Shown in pieces: positions 35,950-44,429 of a DNA stretch of 64,000 nt. How positions within the stretch are numbered: the first letter of the stretch is position 1; every line of letters begins with the position of its first letter. The stretch is from contig JAIXOE010000005.1 of the NCBI GenBank assembly GCA_027486895.1, positions 1 to 64,000 of the forward strand. Reading direction: 5' to 3'. A program made the position numbers and the translations under genes. This DNA is from Sphingomonadales bacterium (GTDB taxonomy: Bacteria; Pseudomonadota; Alphaproteobacteria; Sphingomonadales; Sphingomonadaceae). The notes beneath the pieces were generated by a model. It did no database searches. It was not told the origin of the DNA and saw only the letters and a list, made by a program, of their open reading frames with translations.

Positions 35950-36798
35950 TTACGTCGCGGTTTGGCGTGCCCAATCGATATAGGCCTCGCGAAGATGAAC
36001 CGTTGCCGAACCGGGACTGCCATCACCGATGGTTTTTCCGTTGATTTCAACGACTGGCATCACAAAGCCTGATGCCGACGAAACGAAAGCTTCAGCTGCT
36101 TGTTCCGCCTCTGCGACCGAGAACGGCCGCTCTTCGATGGTATGCGCGACCAATGGCAAAATGGCTGCGCGGGTTATGCCATGCAGAATTTCGCGGTTGA
36201 GCGGGTGCGTGACAAGCATGCCATCTTGCGTAATGATATGCGCATTTTGCGCGGTCCCCTCTGTCACTACGCCGCCGCGCTCCATCCATGCATCATCAAC
36301 CCCGCGGGCAATCGCCTCGTTTTTCATGAGTGACGCGTACAACAATTGTGTGGTCTTGATATCGGCCCTGCCCCAGCGCAGGTCAGGTAAGGTCACCACA
36401 CGAATGCCACGCTTGGCCAATGGATTGTCCGCCAGTGATCGGCTTTGGCTAAAGGCAAGAACCGTCGGGAGCGTGCCCTCAGGTGGGAAGACAAAGTCGC
36501 GATCGGTCGGCGCACCGCGCGTGACTTGCCAATAGATCATGCCTTCTTCGACAGCGTTGCGCGCGACCAGTTCGCGGCAAATTGTAAGCCATGTTGCTGC
36601 TTCAGGTGCGCCTTTGATGCCCAGTTCACCAAGCGAGCGGGCGAGCCGCTGCACATGGCCTTCGAAATCCACGAGTTTGCCACCAAGCACCGAGACAACT
36701 TCGTACACCGAGTCAGAGAACAAAAAGCCCCGGTCGAACACCGACACTTTGCCCTCGGTTTCGGGGACATATTCGCCGTTGAGATAGATACTGCGCAT
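35950..36798 (-). CDS. D-amino acid transaminase (class IV PLP enzyme)
   Basis: 282 aa from the ATG at 36798 (in-frame starts at 36804 and 36813 are alternatives). Fold type IV aminotransferase: YLNGEYVPETEGKVSVFDRGFLFSD at the N terminus (key part FDRGFLFSDSVYE), the Schiff-base Lys in RADIKTTQLL near residue 140, and EGTAQNAHII followed by THPLNREILHGITR. D-alanine transaminases have D-I-K-S at the Lys position, which favours that over branched-chain aminotransferases. It may supply or recycle D-Ala and D-Glu. It lies 27 bp upstream of the SIMPL gene. Confidence 0.85.
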   Translation of the reverse strand: MRSIYLNGEYVPETEGKVSVFDRGFLFSDSVYEVVSVLGGKLVDFEGHVQRLARSLGELGIKGAPEAATWLTICRELVARNAVEEGMIYWQVTRGAPTDRDFVFPPEGTLPTVLAFSQSRSLADNPLAKRGIRVVTLPDLRWGRADIKTTQLLYASLMKNEAIARGVDDAWMERGGVVTEGTAQNAHIITQDGMLVTHPLNREILHGITRAAILPLVAHTIEERPFSVAEAEQAAEAFVSSASGFVMPVVEINGKTIGDGSPGSATVHLREAYIDWARQTAT

Positions 36799-36819
36799 TC
36801 TCATTTGCCCCACCCGTCA

Positions 36820-36838
36820 CCCTGAACATGTTTCAGGG
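36820..36838. repeat. Dispersed palindromic repeat, short variant
   Basis: CCCTGAA (36820-36826) and TTCAGGG (36832-36838) around CATGT. It shares the CTGAA...TTCAG core with the copies at 36869 and 17632. It lies in the spacer between divergently oriented genes. Confidence 0.6.
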
Positions 36839-36868
36839 CCTTAATTTCCCTCGAATGCATCAAGTGCG

Positions 36869-36889
36869 ATGCTGAAACAAGTTCAGCAT
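36869..36889. repeat. Dispersed palindromic repeat
   Basis: ATGCTGAA and TTCAGCAT with loop ACAAG, identical over this core to the copy at 17632-17676. An ATG within the repeat opens a false N-terminal extension (MLKQVQH) onto the downstream ABC-F gene. Confidence 0.75.
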
Positions 36890-36943
36890 GACTTTGCCGT
36901 GACGGTTGCAATACGGCGGCACCCGCCCTATCCGCCCGTGACC

Positions 36944-38740
36944 ATGTCTCAACCCCCAATCTTCGCATTCGAAAAGCTCTCTCTACAGCAAGGTGGTGGC
37001 TGGCTGTTTCAGGATATTGACCTGTTCATTGGCGCACGCGACCGCCTTGCGCTCATTGGCCGCAATGGTGCGGGCAAAACGACATTGATGAAATTGGTGG
37101 CGGGCAGTGTCGAGGCTGACAAAGGTAATCGCGTCGTGGTGCCCGGCACGAATATCGTGATGCTAGAGCAAGACCCGGATGTTTCGGCGTTTGAAAAGCT
37201 GGTCGACTTTGCCGTGCATGGCGAAAAGGGTCCGCCCGAATATGCCGTTCGTGCAATTGCGGACCAATTGGGCATCGACCTAGATCGTGAGGCAAAGACC
37301 GCAAGCGGCGGAGAAAAACGGCGCGCCGCCATCTGTCGCGCGCTGGCCAGCGAGCCTGACCTGCTGCTTTTGGATGAGCCGACAAACCATTTGGATCTTG
37401 CCGCGATTGAGTGGCTCGAAGAATGGCTAACGCGGTATCGCGGTGCCTTCATGGTAATTAGCCATGACCGGACGTTTCTAACGCGATTGACGCGGCAGAC
37501 ATTCTGGCTGGACCGAGGCCTGCTGCGCAGGAACGAGATTGGCTTTGGTGGCTATGATGTCTGGACGGAACAGGTGTTCGCCGAAGATGCGCGCAATGCC
37601 AGTCGGCTTGACGCAAAGTTGAAAATTGAAGCGCACTGGCTCGAACGTGGTGTGACTGCGCGGCGTAAGCGCAATCAGGGCCGCTTGGCAAAGCTTTGGG
37701 AAATGCGCGCAGCCCGCGCAGCCATGATTGGCCCGCAAGGCACGGCCAAGCTTGGCGCATCGAGTGATGACAGCAAAACCAAAACCGTCATCAACGCCCA
37801 AGGCGTAGGCATAAGCTTTGGTCAGCGCACGATCATCAAAGATTTCACGTTGCGTGTTCAACGCGGTGACCGAATTGGCATCGTTGGCGCAAATGGCGCG
37901 GGAAAAACCACATTAATCCGTCTTCTCACCGGCGAAACGGCCCCCGATACCGGCAGCATCACTTTGTCACCCACGCTGACGGGTATTGTCATTGACCAGC
38001 AACGCAAGCTGCTAACCCCACAAAAACGGGTGCGTGACGTGTTGGCAGATGGCGGCGACTGGGTTGATGTGCGCGGTGTGCGCAAGCATGTTCAGGGCTA
38101 TCTGAAAGAGTTTCTGTTCGATCCGTCATTAATCGATGCGCGCATCGGCACATTATCGGGCGGCGAACAGTCAAGAATTCTCCTTGCCCGCGAATTTGCG
38201 CGTGAAGCCAATTTGCTTGTGCTTGATGAGCCGACCAACGACCTCGACCTTGAAACACTGGACCTGTTGCAAGAAGTAATCTCCGACTATGACGGCACCG
38301 TCCTGATTGTCAGCCATGACCGCGACTTTCTGGACCGCACAGTTACGCTCACGCTTGGCCTTGACGGGTCCGGCCATGTCGACATCATCGCCGGCGGCTA
38401 TGCGGATTGGGAAGAGAAGCGAGACCGGCGGGATAAGCCCTCATCTGCAAAGAGCACTGCCAAGGCAACGCCGACATCAGCAGCGCCAGCCCCTGCAAAG
38501 AAGATCAAGCTGACTTACAAGGACCAGCGCGACTATGATCTGCTACCTGCCCGCATCGCCGAAATCGATGCAGAGGTTGCGGCTGCCGAAAAAGAAATGG
38601 GTGAACCTGCCCTATACACGCAAAACCCCGCACGCTTTGCCGAGCTGACGGCCAAGACCGAAAAACTGCGCGCCGAAAAAGACGTGGCAGAGGAACGCTG
38701 GCTTGAACTGGCCATGATAGTCGAGGAAGCCGCGACTTAA
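36944..38740 (+). CDS. uup: ABC-F family ATPase, Uup type
   Basis: 598 aa from the ATG at 36944; the longer frame from 36869 starts inside a repeat and is rejected. Two ABC domains without membrane segments: Walker A GRNGAGKTT and GANGAGKTT, signatures ASGGEKRR and LSGGEQSR, Walker B LLLLDEPTNHLD and LVLDEPTNDLD. A C-terminal helical hairpin (about 510-595, LPARIAEIDAEVAAAEKEM...) is the DNA/RNA-binding coiled coil that marks Uup. ABC-F proteins act on ribosomes; Uup has been linked to DNA transposon excision and ribosome function. It overlaps the convergent DUF6456 gene by four bases. Confidence 0.9.
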   Translation: MSQPPIFAFEKLSLQQGGGWLFQDIDLFIGARDRLALIGRNGAGKTTLMKLVAGSVEADKGNRVVVPGTNIVMLEQDPDVSAFEKLVDFAVHGEKGPPEYAVRAIADQLGIDLDREAKTASGGEKRRAAICRALASEPDLLLLDEPTNHLDLAAIEWLEEWLTRYRGAFMVISHDRTFLTRLTRQTFWLDRGLLRRNEIGFGGYDVWTEQVFAEDARNASRLDAKLKIEAHWLERGVTARRKRNQGRLAKLWEMRAARAAMIGPQGTAKLGASSDDSKTKTVINAQGVGISFGQRTIIKDFTLRVQRGDRIGIVGANGAGKTTLIRLLTGETAPDTGSITLSPTLTGIVIDQQRKLLTPQKRVRDVLADGGDWVDVRGVRKHVQGYLKEFLFDPSLIDARIGTLSGGEQSRILLAREFAREANLLVLDEPTNDLDLETLDLLQEVISDYDGTVLIVSHDRDFLDRTVTLTLGLDGSGHVDIIAGGYADWEEKRDRRDKPSSAKSTAKATPTSAAPAPAKKIKLTYKDQRDYDLLPARIAEIDAEVAAAEKEMGEPALYTQNPARFAELTAKTEKLRAEKDVAEERWLELAMIVEEAAT

Positions 38741-39252
38741 CCGGGTATGCGATAGAAGGTCACAAGCCGGTCGAGCGCAATTTTCAATACGAGCTTTCCC
38801 GACCGAACTGGCCATGACATCTCGCGTTCTGCCGCGGGCATACTCTCGCCAACACAGATCACGCGCCATGCAATATCCGGCAGGTCAGGCCCGAGCGCGG
38901 ACAAGGCGTTATCGAACCGCGCCTTGGCGCTCATCATCCGTTCGGTTCGGTTCAAGCCAGACGGCGCAGCGCGCTTTTGCCGTCCAAGCGGGATATTTTC
39001 CCACGACATGGTGACATGTGGTCCAAGCGCCGCAGATTCATAATCGCGGCGCAACGTTTCGCCCGCCAGCATTTGCCGGTCCGACAAATGGCCGCGTGCA
39101 TGCAACCACGAAAGTGGCGATTCCGCGAGGTTCACGGTAACTGTGCGGCGCACTCTCGCGTTGCGCGGCACTGGGCCGCTTTCCAACAACCCGCGTTCGG
39201 CCAATAACCGAGGATCTGGCGCGTTATGATTTGAAACGGTTTTATTGGGCAT
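38737..39252 (-). CDS. DUF6456-domain protein
   Basis: 171 aa with no signal or membrane segment. The region SPLSWLHARGHLSDRQMLAGETLRRDYESA is the best-conserved part (key words SPLSWL, LSDRQ, AGERLR-like) and looks like a helical DNA-binding domain; WRVICVGESMPAAEREMSWPVRSGKLVLKIALDRL near the end is also conserved (W-x-V-C...E...GWP). The family is alphaproteobacterial and probably regulatory; no target is known to me. It is divergent from the XRE-type regulator at 39341. Confidence 0.72.
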   Translation of the reverse strand: MPNKTVSNHNAPDPRLLAERGLLESGPVPRNARVRRTVTVNLAESPLSWLHARGHLSDRQMLAGETLRRDYESAALGPHVTMSWENIPLGRQKRAAPSGLNRTERMMSAKARFDNALSALGPDLPDIAWRVICVGESMPAAEREMSWPVRSGKLVLKIALDRLVTFYRIPG

Positions 39253-39340
39253 ATCTATTCTCCGGTTGAATATCGAATCACCCTTGCCATGTGGTAAATA
39301 TTGTAGGAAAGAAAAAACCTATCTGGTGATGGAGTGTCCT

Positions 39341-39904
39341 ATGCAAAGCCGTATTCGTGATGTTCGCAGGGCCAAGGGGCTTACCCTTGCCGACGTGGCA
39401 GAACGCTGCAAACCGGCCACAACGGCGCAGACGATTGGACGGCTTGAAACAGGGACGCGGGTACTATCGCTGATTTGGATTAACCGCATTGCGGATGCTT
39501 TAGGCGTTGAATCAAGCGACTTGGTTGCTCTTCCAGATCAGCAGTTTTTGCCGGTCGCAGCGATCTTAAGCGAAGACGGAACACACGCCCCGACCAAGGA
39601 AGAACGCATCATGGTGCCGAACGTGGGCGGGACGATGGTTGGCCTTCGGATCGCAGCGGCAACGGGCGAATATCGCCGTGGCGACGAGTTATGGCTGGAG
39701 CAGATTCAGCCCGATGCTTTTGGATCTGCGATCAATCTCGACGTTCTAGTTCCCCGGCCTGGCGGCCGCTTTCTCTTTGGCCGGCTATTGGGCCGCGAGG
39801 CAGGCAAGCTCCATCTGCTGCCGCTGGAGGCAGGTGCGCGGCAGCAAGTCGTCACGGATCCGGCGTGGATTGCGAAAGCCGTCCGGCTTGTCCGCAAGCT
39901 ATAG
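39341..39904 (+). CDS. XRE-type transcriptional regulator with S24-like C terminus
   Basis: 187 aa from the ATG at 39341, with a GGAG site six bases upstream. The N-terminal helix-turn-helix (about 1-60) reads RIRDVRRAKGLTLADVAERC and WINRIADALGVESSDLV. The C-terminal half resembles the S24/LexA-like beta fold, but the position of the catalytic Ser is taken by VGGTMVG with no S-M pair, so self-cleavage is unlikely. Its gene is divergent from DUF6456 over 88 bp, a layout in which either may be controlled. The GT4 gene follows at once. Confidence 0.8.
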   Translation: MQSRIRDVRRAKGLTLADVAERCKPATTAQTIGRLETGTRVLSLIWINRIADALGVESSDLVALPDQQFLPVAAILSEDGTHAPTKEERIMVPNVGGTMVGLRIAAATGEYRRGDELWLEQIQPDAFGSAINLDVLVPRPGGRFLFGRLLGREAGKLHLLPLEAGARQQVVTDPAWIAKAVRLVRKL

Positions 39905-39912
39905 AGCGTCCG

Positions 39913-41079
39913 GTGCGGATACTTACGCTCTCGACATTGTTTCCGGCATCCAACCGGCCCAATTTCGGCATATTCGTTGAGCGTCAGACGCACGCTCTGT
40001 CGGAAGTGCCGGACTTCGCGGTAACGGTTATCAACCCAATCGGAACCGCGCCTTGGCCGCTCAGCAACGCCTCGGGGCAGTCAGACCTGAAAGCATTGGA
40101 GAACGAAAGCTGGCGTGGACTTGAGGTGTACCGTCCGAAATTCATTGCGATTCCTGTAATAGGCGGTGCACGTAATCCCGCCGCCATTGCCCGCGCGATA
40201 CTGCCACTCGTCCAGCAGTTGCATCGCGAAACGCCTTTCGACCTCATCGATGCCGAGTTCTTCTATCCGGACGGCCCAGCCGCAATGCGCCTGTCCGACG
40301 CGCTTGGTATACCATTCACGATTAAAGCGCGCGGTGCTGATATCCATTATTGGGGGCAGCAACGCGGTTGTCGCAGCCAGATAATTGATGCAGCCGACAA
40401 AGCGGCCGGATTGCTTGCCGTATCTGGTGCTCTCAAGTCCGACATGGCAGCTATGGGGATGAACGCGGACAAAATCCGCGTCCATTATACGGGATTAGAC
40501 CAAGGGCGTTTTCTGCCGCGTGATCGCGCAGCGGAAAAGGCGCGACTTGGCCTTACTGGTCCAGTGATATTGTGCGTTGGGGCTTTGGTTCCGCGCAAGA
40601 ACCAAAGGCTGCTGATAGAAGCGCTAACAGCGTTAGCTAATGCTTCGCTCGTGCTGACAGGCACGGGCGAGAGTGAGGCGGCATTGCGCGGCTTGGCAAA
40701 GCAGCTTGGCGTCAGCGAACGGGTGCGCTTCATGGGCGCGGTGCCGCATGATGACTTGCCAGCTTTGTTTGCCGCAGCCGACATCATGGCATTGGTATCA
40801 TCCAGCGAGGGGCTCGCCAACGCATGGGTTGAGGCGCTTGCCTGCGGCACACCTATCGTTGCAAGCGACGTGGGCGGCATTCGTGAGCTCATGAAAAACG
40901 ACGCAGCGGGACGGATAGTTGCCCAAGACCCGCAAGCCATCGCAGATGCGGTGCGGTCCATATTGGCCAACCCACCGCAGCCAGCGGACGTCAGCGCGAA
41001 CGTGCGGGCATTCTCTTGGAAAGAAAATGCCCGCCAGTTAGCCGATTTTTTCCGAACGGTATCCGGACATCAAGGTTGA
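39913..41079 (+). CDS. Family 4 glycosyltransferase
   Basis: 388 aa from a GTG at 39913, eight bases after the regulator; homology begins exactly at RILTLSTLFPASNRPNFGIFVE. GT-B fold with a nucleotide-sugar domain at LCVGALVPRKNQRLLIEAL and the EX7E motif in SSSEGLANAWVEALACGTPIV (key residues E and E seven apart), followed by SDVGGIREL. It is a retaining transferase for a surface polysaccharide or lipid; the sugar and acceptor are not predictable. The end overlaps secF by ten bases on the opposite strand. Confidence 0.87.
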   Translation: MRILTLSTLFPASNRPNFGIFVERQTHALSEVPDFAVTVINPIGTAPWPLSNASGQSDLKALENESWRGLEVYRPKFIAIPVIGGARNPAAIARAILPLVQQLHRETPFDLIDAEFFYPDGPAAMRLSDALGIPFTIKARGADIHYWGQQRGCRSQIIDAADKAAGLLAVSGALKSDMAAMGMNADKIRVHYTGLDQGRFLPRDRAAEKARLGLTGPVILCVGALVPRKNQRLLIEALTALANASLVLTGTGESEAALRGLAKQLGVSERVRFMGAVPHDDLPALFAAADIMALVSSSEGLANAWVEALACGTPIVASDVGGIRELMKNDAAGRIVAQDPQAIADAVRSILANPPQPADVSANVRAFSWKENARQLADFFRTVSGHQG

Positions 41080-42056
41080 GGATCAAAACCTTCGCTGATG
41101 CGCTCGGCCTTTGAGCCGACCTCATCGGTTGGCACAAAGCTGTGAGAACCGACCTTGAGCCAAATCAGGATTGGCGCAGCCTGATAGATCGACGAATAGG
41201 TCCCGACGACGATACCGAACGCCATGGCGGCACTGAACCCGAAAATAACATCGGGTCCGAACAGCACGAGGACGATCAGCGGCAACGAGATCGAGACGCT
41301 GGTCATGACCGTGCGGGACAATGTTTCATTGACCGAGAGGTTGAGCAGCGATGCCATTTCCATCTTGCGGAATTTCATCAGGTTTTCGCGAATACGGTCA
41401 TACACAACGACGGTATCGTTCAACGAATAGCCGATAATCGTCAGCAAGGCAGCGATGATGTTCAGGTCGAACTCCCACCCCGTCAACGCGAACAGCCCAA
41501 AGGTAAGTGTTACGTCGTGAAGAAGCGACCAGATGGCGCCGACACCGAATTGCCATTCGAACCGGAACCAGATGTAAATCGATACACCAGCCATCGCTGC
41601 GAGCAGCGCAAGGATGCCTTTGCTGAACAACTCTTCCGACACTTTACCAGAAACCGAGTCAACGCCGTCAATGCGGACATCAGGGTGACCAGCCTTCAAT
41701 GTGTCAGTGATTTTCGTCGCCATGGCATTGGCAAGTTCTGGGTTCTTGTCCGCACCGTCAGGCAGCTTCATACGGATTGAGACCTGATTTTCAGCGCCGA
41801 AACGCTGAATAGTCGGGTCGCCATAGCCAAGATTCGCTACGGTTTCGCGGAGCTCGGTGACGGGCGCAGAAGTGCTTTGTGTAAATGTCGCGCGGATCAT
41901 CTGGCCGCCGATGAAATCGACGCCAAAGTTCAGACCCTTTGTTGCCACCAATCCAACCGACGCGACCATCAGCAACAGACTGATGCCAAAGGCCCAGGTC
42001 CGCCATCTCAGGAAATCGATATTTGTATCGTCAGGAACGACTTTGAGCAGTTTCAT
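41070..42056 (-). CDS. secF: Protein translocase subunit SecF
   Basis: 328 aa with six membrane segments. Family signatures: GLNFGVDFIGGQMIRATF near residue 45, LNIIAALLTIIGYSLNDTVVVYDRIREN in TM4-5 (key part IGYSLNDTVVVYDRIREN), and FGIVVGTYSSIYQAAPIL at the end. It works with SecD to pull exported proteins across the inner membrane using the proton gradient. Gap to secD is ten bases. Confidence 0.95.
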   Translation of the reverse strand: MKLLKVVPDDTNIDFLRWRTWAFGISLLLMVASVGLVATKGLNFGVDFIGGQMIRATFTQSTSAPVTELRETVANLGYGDPTIQRFGAENQVSIRMKLPDGADKNPELANAMATKITDTLKAGHPDVRIDGVDSVSGKVSEELFSKGILALLAAMAGVSIYIWFRFEWQFGVGAIWSLLHDVTLTFGLFALTGWEFDLNIIAALLTIIGYSLNDTVVVYDRIRENLMKFRKMEMASLLNLSVNETLSRTVMTSVSISLPLIVLVLFGPDVIFGFSAAMAFGIVVGTYSSIYQAAPILIWLKVGSHSFVPTDEVGSKAERISEGFDPQP

Positions 42057-42066
42057 ATCTATATCC

Positions 42067-43665
42067 TCAAATCGTCAGTTCATGGGGGCGTGTGCGCTTA
42101 ACCCAGCGTGAAACCCACATGCGCGTGATGGTAACGGCGGTGAAAACCGAAGTGACAATCCCGATCATCAGAACCACCGCGAAACCGCGAATTGGTCCGG
42201 AGCCGAAAATGAACAGCAGTACCGCAGCGATGACGTTGGTACTGTTCGCATCGAAAATCGCGCGACTGGCTTCTTTGTAGCCGAACTCAATCGCCTGAAC
42301 GACACGGCGCCCACGTTTCAACTCTTCACGGATGCGTTCGTTAATCAACACGTTCGCATCAACAGCTGCACCGATCGTCAGCACGAAGCCGGCAATCCCC
42401 GGCAAGGTCAGCGTTGCGTTGGCAAAGGCCATCACACCAAGGATCATGGCAACGTTAATGACCAACGCGAAGTTGGCGTACATACCGAAGCGGCCATAGA
42501 CGAGGAACATCAAAACCAGAATGGCTGTCGTCCCGATGACCGCCGCCAGAACGCCGCGGCGGATGGAGTCGGCACCCAAGTCTGGGCCAACCGAGCGCTC
42601 CTCAACAATCTTCAGATCAACCGGCAACGCGCCTGACCGAAGCGAGATGGACAGCGCATTGGCACTCTCCGTCGTGAAGCTTCCGGAGATCTGGGAGACG
42701 CCGCCAAAGATGGGCTCGCGAATTTGCGGTGCCGAAATAACCTGTCCGTCCAAAACGATGGCGAACAGCTTGTTTACGTTCTGTTGAGTCATCCGGGCAA
42801 ATTTCTGCCCGCCTTCGGAATCGAACTGGATGGTGACCGCAGGTTCATTGGTCTGCGGGTCGAATGTCGGGTCCGCTTTGACCAGCTTGTCCCCCGAAAT
42901 ACCGCCCAACCGGCGCACAGCAATCGTCGGCAGACCGGAGGGGTTATCGGGATAAGGCAAGACCTGACTGCCAACGCGGGCCTTACCCTGCGCGGTCTGA
43001 TCGGGATCGGCTTGTTCGTCGACGAGCTTGAACTCAAGCTTGGCGGTCTTGCCGATCAATGCCTTCAGGGCCTCGGGATCATCCAATCCGGGGACCTGAA
43101 CAACGATGCGGTTGTCACCCTGACGGATGATTGTTGGCTCAAGCGTACCTAACGCGTTGATACGGCGATCAATCACGTCCTTGGCGGTGTCCATCGCTTG
43201 GTCGAGCGCTGTTTCATTGCCTGCGCCCGCTGGTGTCAGGATCATGCGGTTGCCGTCATTCACCCCGATATTCCAGTCGCGGCTACCTGTCGCATTGCTG
43301 GTGATCGGTAATAAAGCCTCGCGTGCGGCATCAACCTGCGCTGGACTATCGACTGTAAAACTCAACTGCCCGTTCGTGCGCGATACATCCGAAATTGCGA
43401 TGCGTGGTTCAGCTCGGCGCATGGCCGTTCTGACGCTATCTTCCAACGCTTCCAGACGTGTCTCGGCAAGCTGCGACGTATCGGCCTCAAGCAGAATGTG
43501 GCTACCACCGGCAAGGTCGAGACCAAGATTAATGGTCGGCGTCGGCACAAATTGTGCGAGTTGCGCTCTAATGTGGGTAGGCAACACGCTTGGTATGGCG
43601 AAAAGCACACCCAGAATAATCAGAGTGTTGAGCATCCATACGCGCCAACGGGGGAAATCAAGCAT
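42067..43665 (-). CDS. secD: Protein translocase subunit SecD
   Basis: 532 aa, normal length. TM1 follows MLDFPRWRVWMLNTLIILG; the large periplasmic P1 domain includes GLDLAGGSHILLEAD; the membrane part has LRSGALPVDLKIVEERSVGPDLG and LTLPGIAGFVLTIGAAVDANVLINERIREE with the conserved Asp (key part GAAVDANVLINERIREE). It is encoded in the yajC-secD-secF operon. Confidence 0.95.
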   Translation of the reverse strand: MLDFPRWRVWMLNTLIILGVLFAIPSVLPTHIRAQLAQFVPTPTINLGLDLAGGSHILLEADTSQLAETRLEALEDSVRTAMRRAEPRIAISDVSRTNGQLSFTVDSPAQVDAAREALLPITSNATGSRDWNIGVNDGNRMILTPAGAGNETALDQAMDTAKDVIDRRINALGTLEPTIIRQGDNRIVVQVPGLDDPEALKALIGKTAKLEFKLVDEQADPDQTAQGKARVGSQVLPYPDNPSGLPTIAVRRLGGISGDKLVKADPTFDPQTNEPAVTIQFDSEGGQKFARMTQQNVNKLFAIVLDGQVISAPQIREPIFGGVSQISGSFTTESANALSISLRSGALPVDLKIVEERSVGPDLGADSIRRGVLAAVIGTTAILVLMFLVYGRFGMYANFALVINVAMILGVMAFANATLTLPGIAGFVLTIGAAVDANVLINERIREELKRGRRVVQAIEFGYKEASRAIFDANSTNVIAAVLLFIFGSGPIRGFAVVLMIGIVTSVFTAVTITRMWVSRWVKRTRPHELTI

Positions 43666-43733
43666 AGGCTGGGTCCGAACGAACTGGAAAGACGGAATTT
43701 GGGGTCAGCATATCTGCTGTTCAACCCCGGCGA

Positions 43734-44060
43734 TTAATCGTTAGCGGCTTTGGTACCGCGCGACTGAACGTTGGCGATGGTTGATTTGACAGCCTTCACC
43801 CGCACATTCGGCGCGATTTCAACTTCGACATAGTCATCAGCAACCTTCGTTACCTTGCCCATCAGGCCGCCTGCAGTAACAACTTCATCATTCTTCTGAA
43901 CCGCGTTGATTTTCGCTTCATGCTCCTTGGCGCGCTTTTGCTGCGGACGAATGAGGAAAAGGTAGAAGACGACGAAGATCAGAAGCAGAGGGAACAGCTG
44001 AACAAAAAAAGCCGAACCACCCGCGCCACCAGTAGCAGCGCCCAAGATAACAAACTCCAT
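43734..44060 (-). CDS. yajC: Preprotein translocase subunit YajC
   Basis: 108 aa from the ATG at 44060, which has a GTGAGG site. A single membrane helix (about 17-38, FVQLFPLLLIFVVFYLFLI) is followed by RPQQKRAKEHEAKINAVQKNDEVVTAGG, the family hallmark (RPQQKR and K-x-G-D-x-V-x-T-x-GG). It is an accessory of SecDF. A terminator-like hairpin sits in its leader. Confidence 0.95.
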   Translation of the reverse strand: MEFVILGAATGGAGGSAFFVQLFPLLLIFVVFYLFLIRPQQKRAKEHEAKINAVQKNDEVVTAGGLMGKVTKVADDYVEVEIAPNVRVKAVKSTIANVQSRGTKAAND

Positions 44061-44076
44061 CGGAAACCTCACAATT

Positions 44077-44100
44077 AAAAAAAGCGCCCAATGCAGGCGC
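44077..44100 (-). terminator. Terminator-like hairpin in the yajC leader
   Basis: On the minus strand GCGCC-TGCATTG-GGCGC is followed by seven T, ending 16 bases before the yajC start codon. The stem is only 5 bp, but the T run makes it terminator-like. No minus-strand gene ends nearby; tRNA-Pro upstream is on the other strand. It could therefore act within the yajC-secDF leader as an attenuator, or end a short transcript. Confidence 0.5.
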
Positions 44101-44171
44101 GGTCCTGAAACAATCGGGCGCGATTATCACCTGCACCCAACTGACGCAACGTCAAAGCGTCCAAACCGCGC

Positions 44172-44200
44172 TTGCTTTTAGCAAACTAGCGCCATATAGG
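44172..44200 (+). promoter_or_regulatory. Promoter of tRNA-Pro
   Basis: TTGCTT (44172-44177), a 17-base spacer, and TATAGG (44195-44200), about 36 bases before the tRNA 5' end. Spacing and position fit a sigma-70 promoter. Confidence 0.6.
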
Positions 44201-44236
44201 CGCGCTTCCACTGGCCTCAGCGAGGTCTTTGGCGGT

Positions 44237-44313
44237 CGGGACGTAGCGCAGCCTGGTAGCGCATCACACTGGGGGTGTGGGGGTCGCAGGTTCGAATCCT
44301 GTCGTCCCGACCA
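44237..44313 (+). tRNA. tRNA-Pro (anticodon GGG)
   Basis: 77 nt cloverleaf with encoded CCA. Acceptor stem CGGGACG with CGTCCCG, D stem GCGC/GCGC, anticodon stem TCACA/TGTGG with loop CTGGGGG (anticodon GGG, reads CCC), T arm GCAGG-TTCGAAT-CCTGT. Confidence 0.97.
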
Positions 44314-44341
44314 ATTATTCGAAAAACTTGATCATATCCGA

Positions 44342-44363
44342 CCGCAACGCGCCAGCGCTGCGG
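44342..44363 (+). terminator. Possible terminator after tRNA-Pro
   Basis: Hairpin CCGCA...TGCGG with an inner GCGC/GCGC pair, followed by CTTTGCGCTTTTC. The T tract is broken, so the call is tentative; if correct it separates the tRNA from the endolysin gene. Confidence 0.35.
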
Positions 44364-44387
44364 CTTTGCGCTTTTCACTTTCCTACA

Positions 44388-44406
44388 AATAACCATATTG
44401 GTTATT
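44388..44406. promoter_or_regulatory. Operator-like inverted repeat upstream of the endolysin
   Basis: Perfect 8-bp arms AATAACCA (44388-44395) and TGGTTATT (44399-44406) with a 3-base centre, ending 23 bases before the endolysin start. Size and position suit a dimeric repressor or activator site. Confidence 0.45.
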
Positions 44407-44429
44407 GCTGGTTTGAAAGTGAGGACTCG

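Noticed and set aside
36869-36943. N-terminal extension of the ABC-F protein beginning MLKQVQH
   Set aside because: The start codon is inside a dispersed palindrome that gives the same peptide at 17644; homologues begin at MSQPPIFAFEKL (36944).
44237-44313. tRNA-Pro as an attachment site of an integrated element
   Set aside because: No integrase follows the tRNA and I found no second copy of its 3' end in the window, so an island bounded by att sites is not supported.
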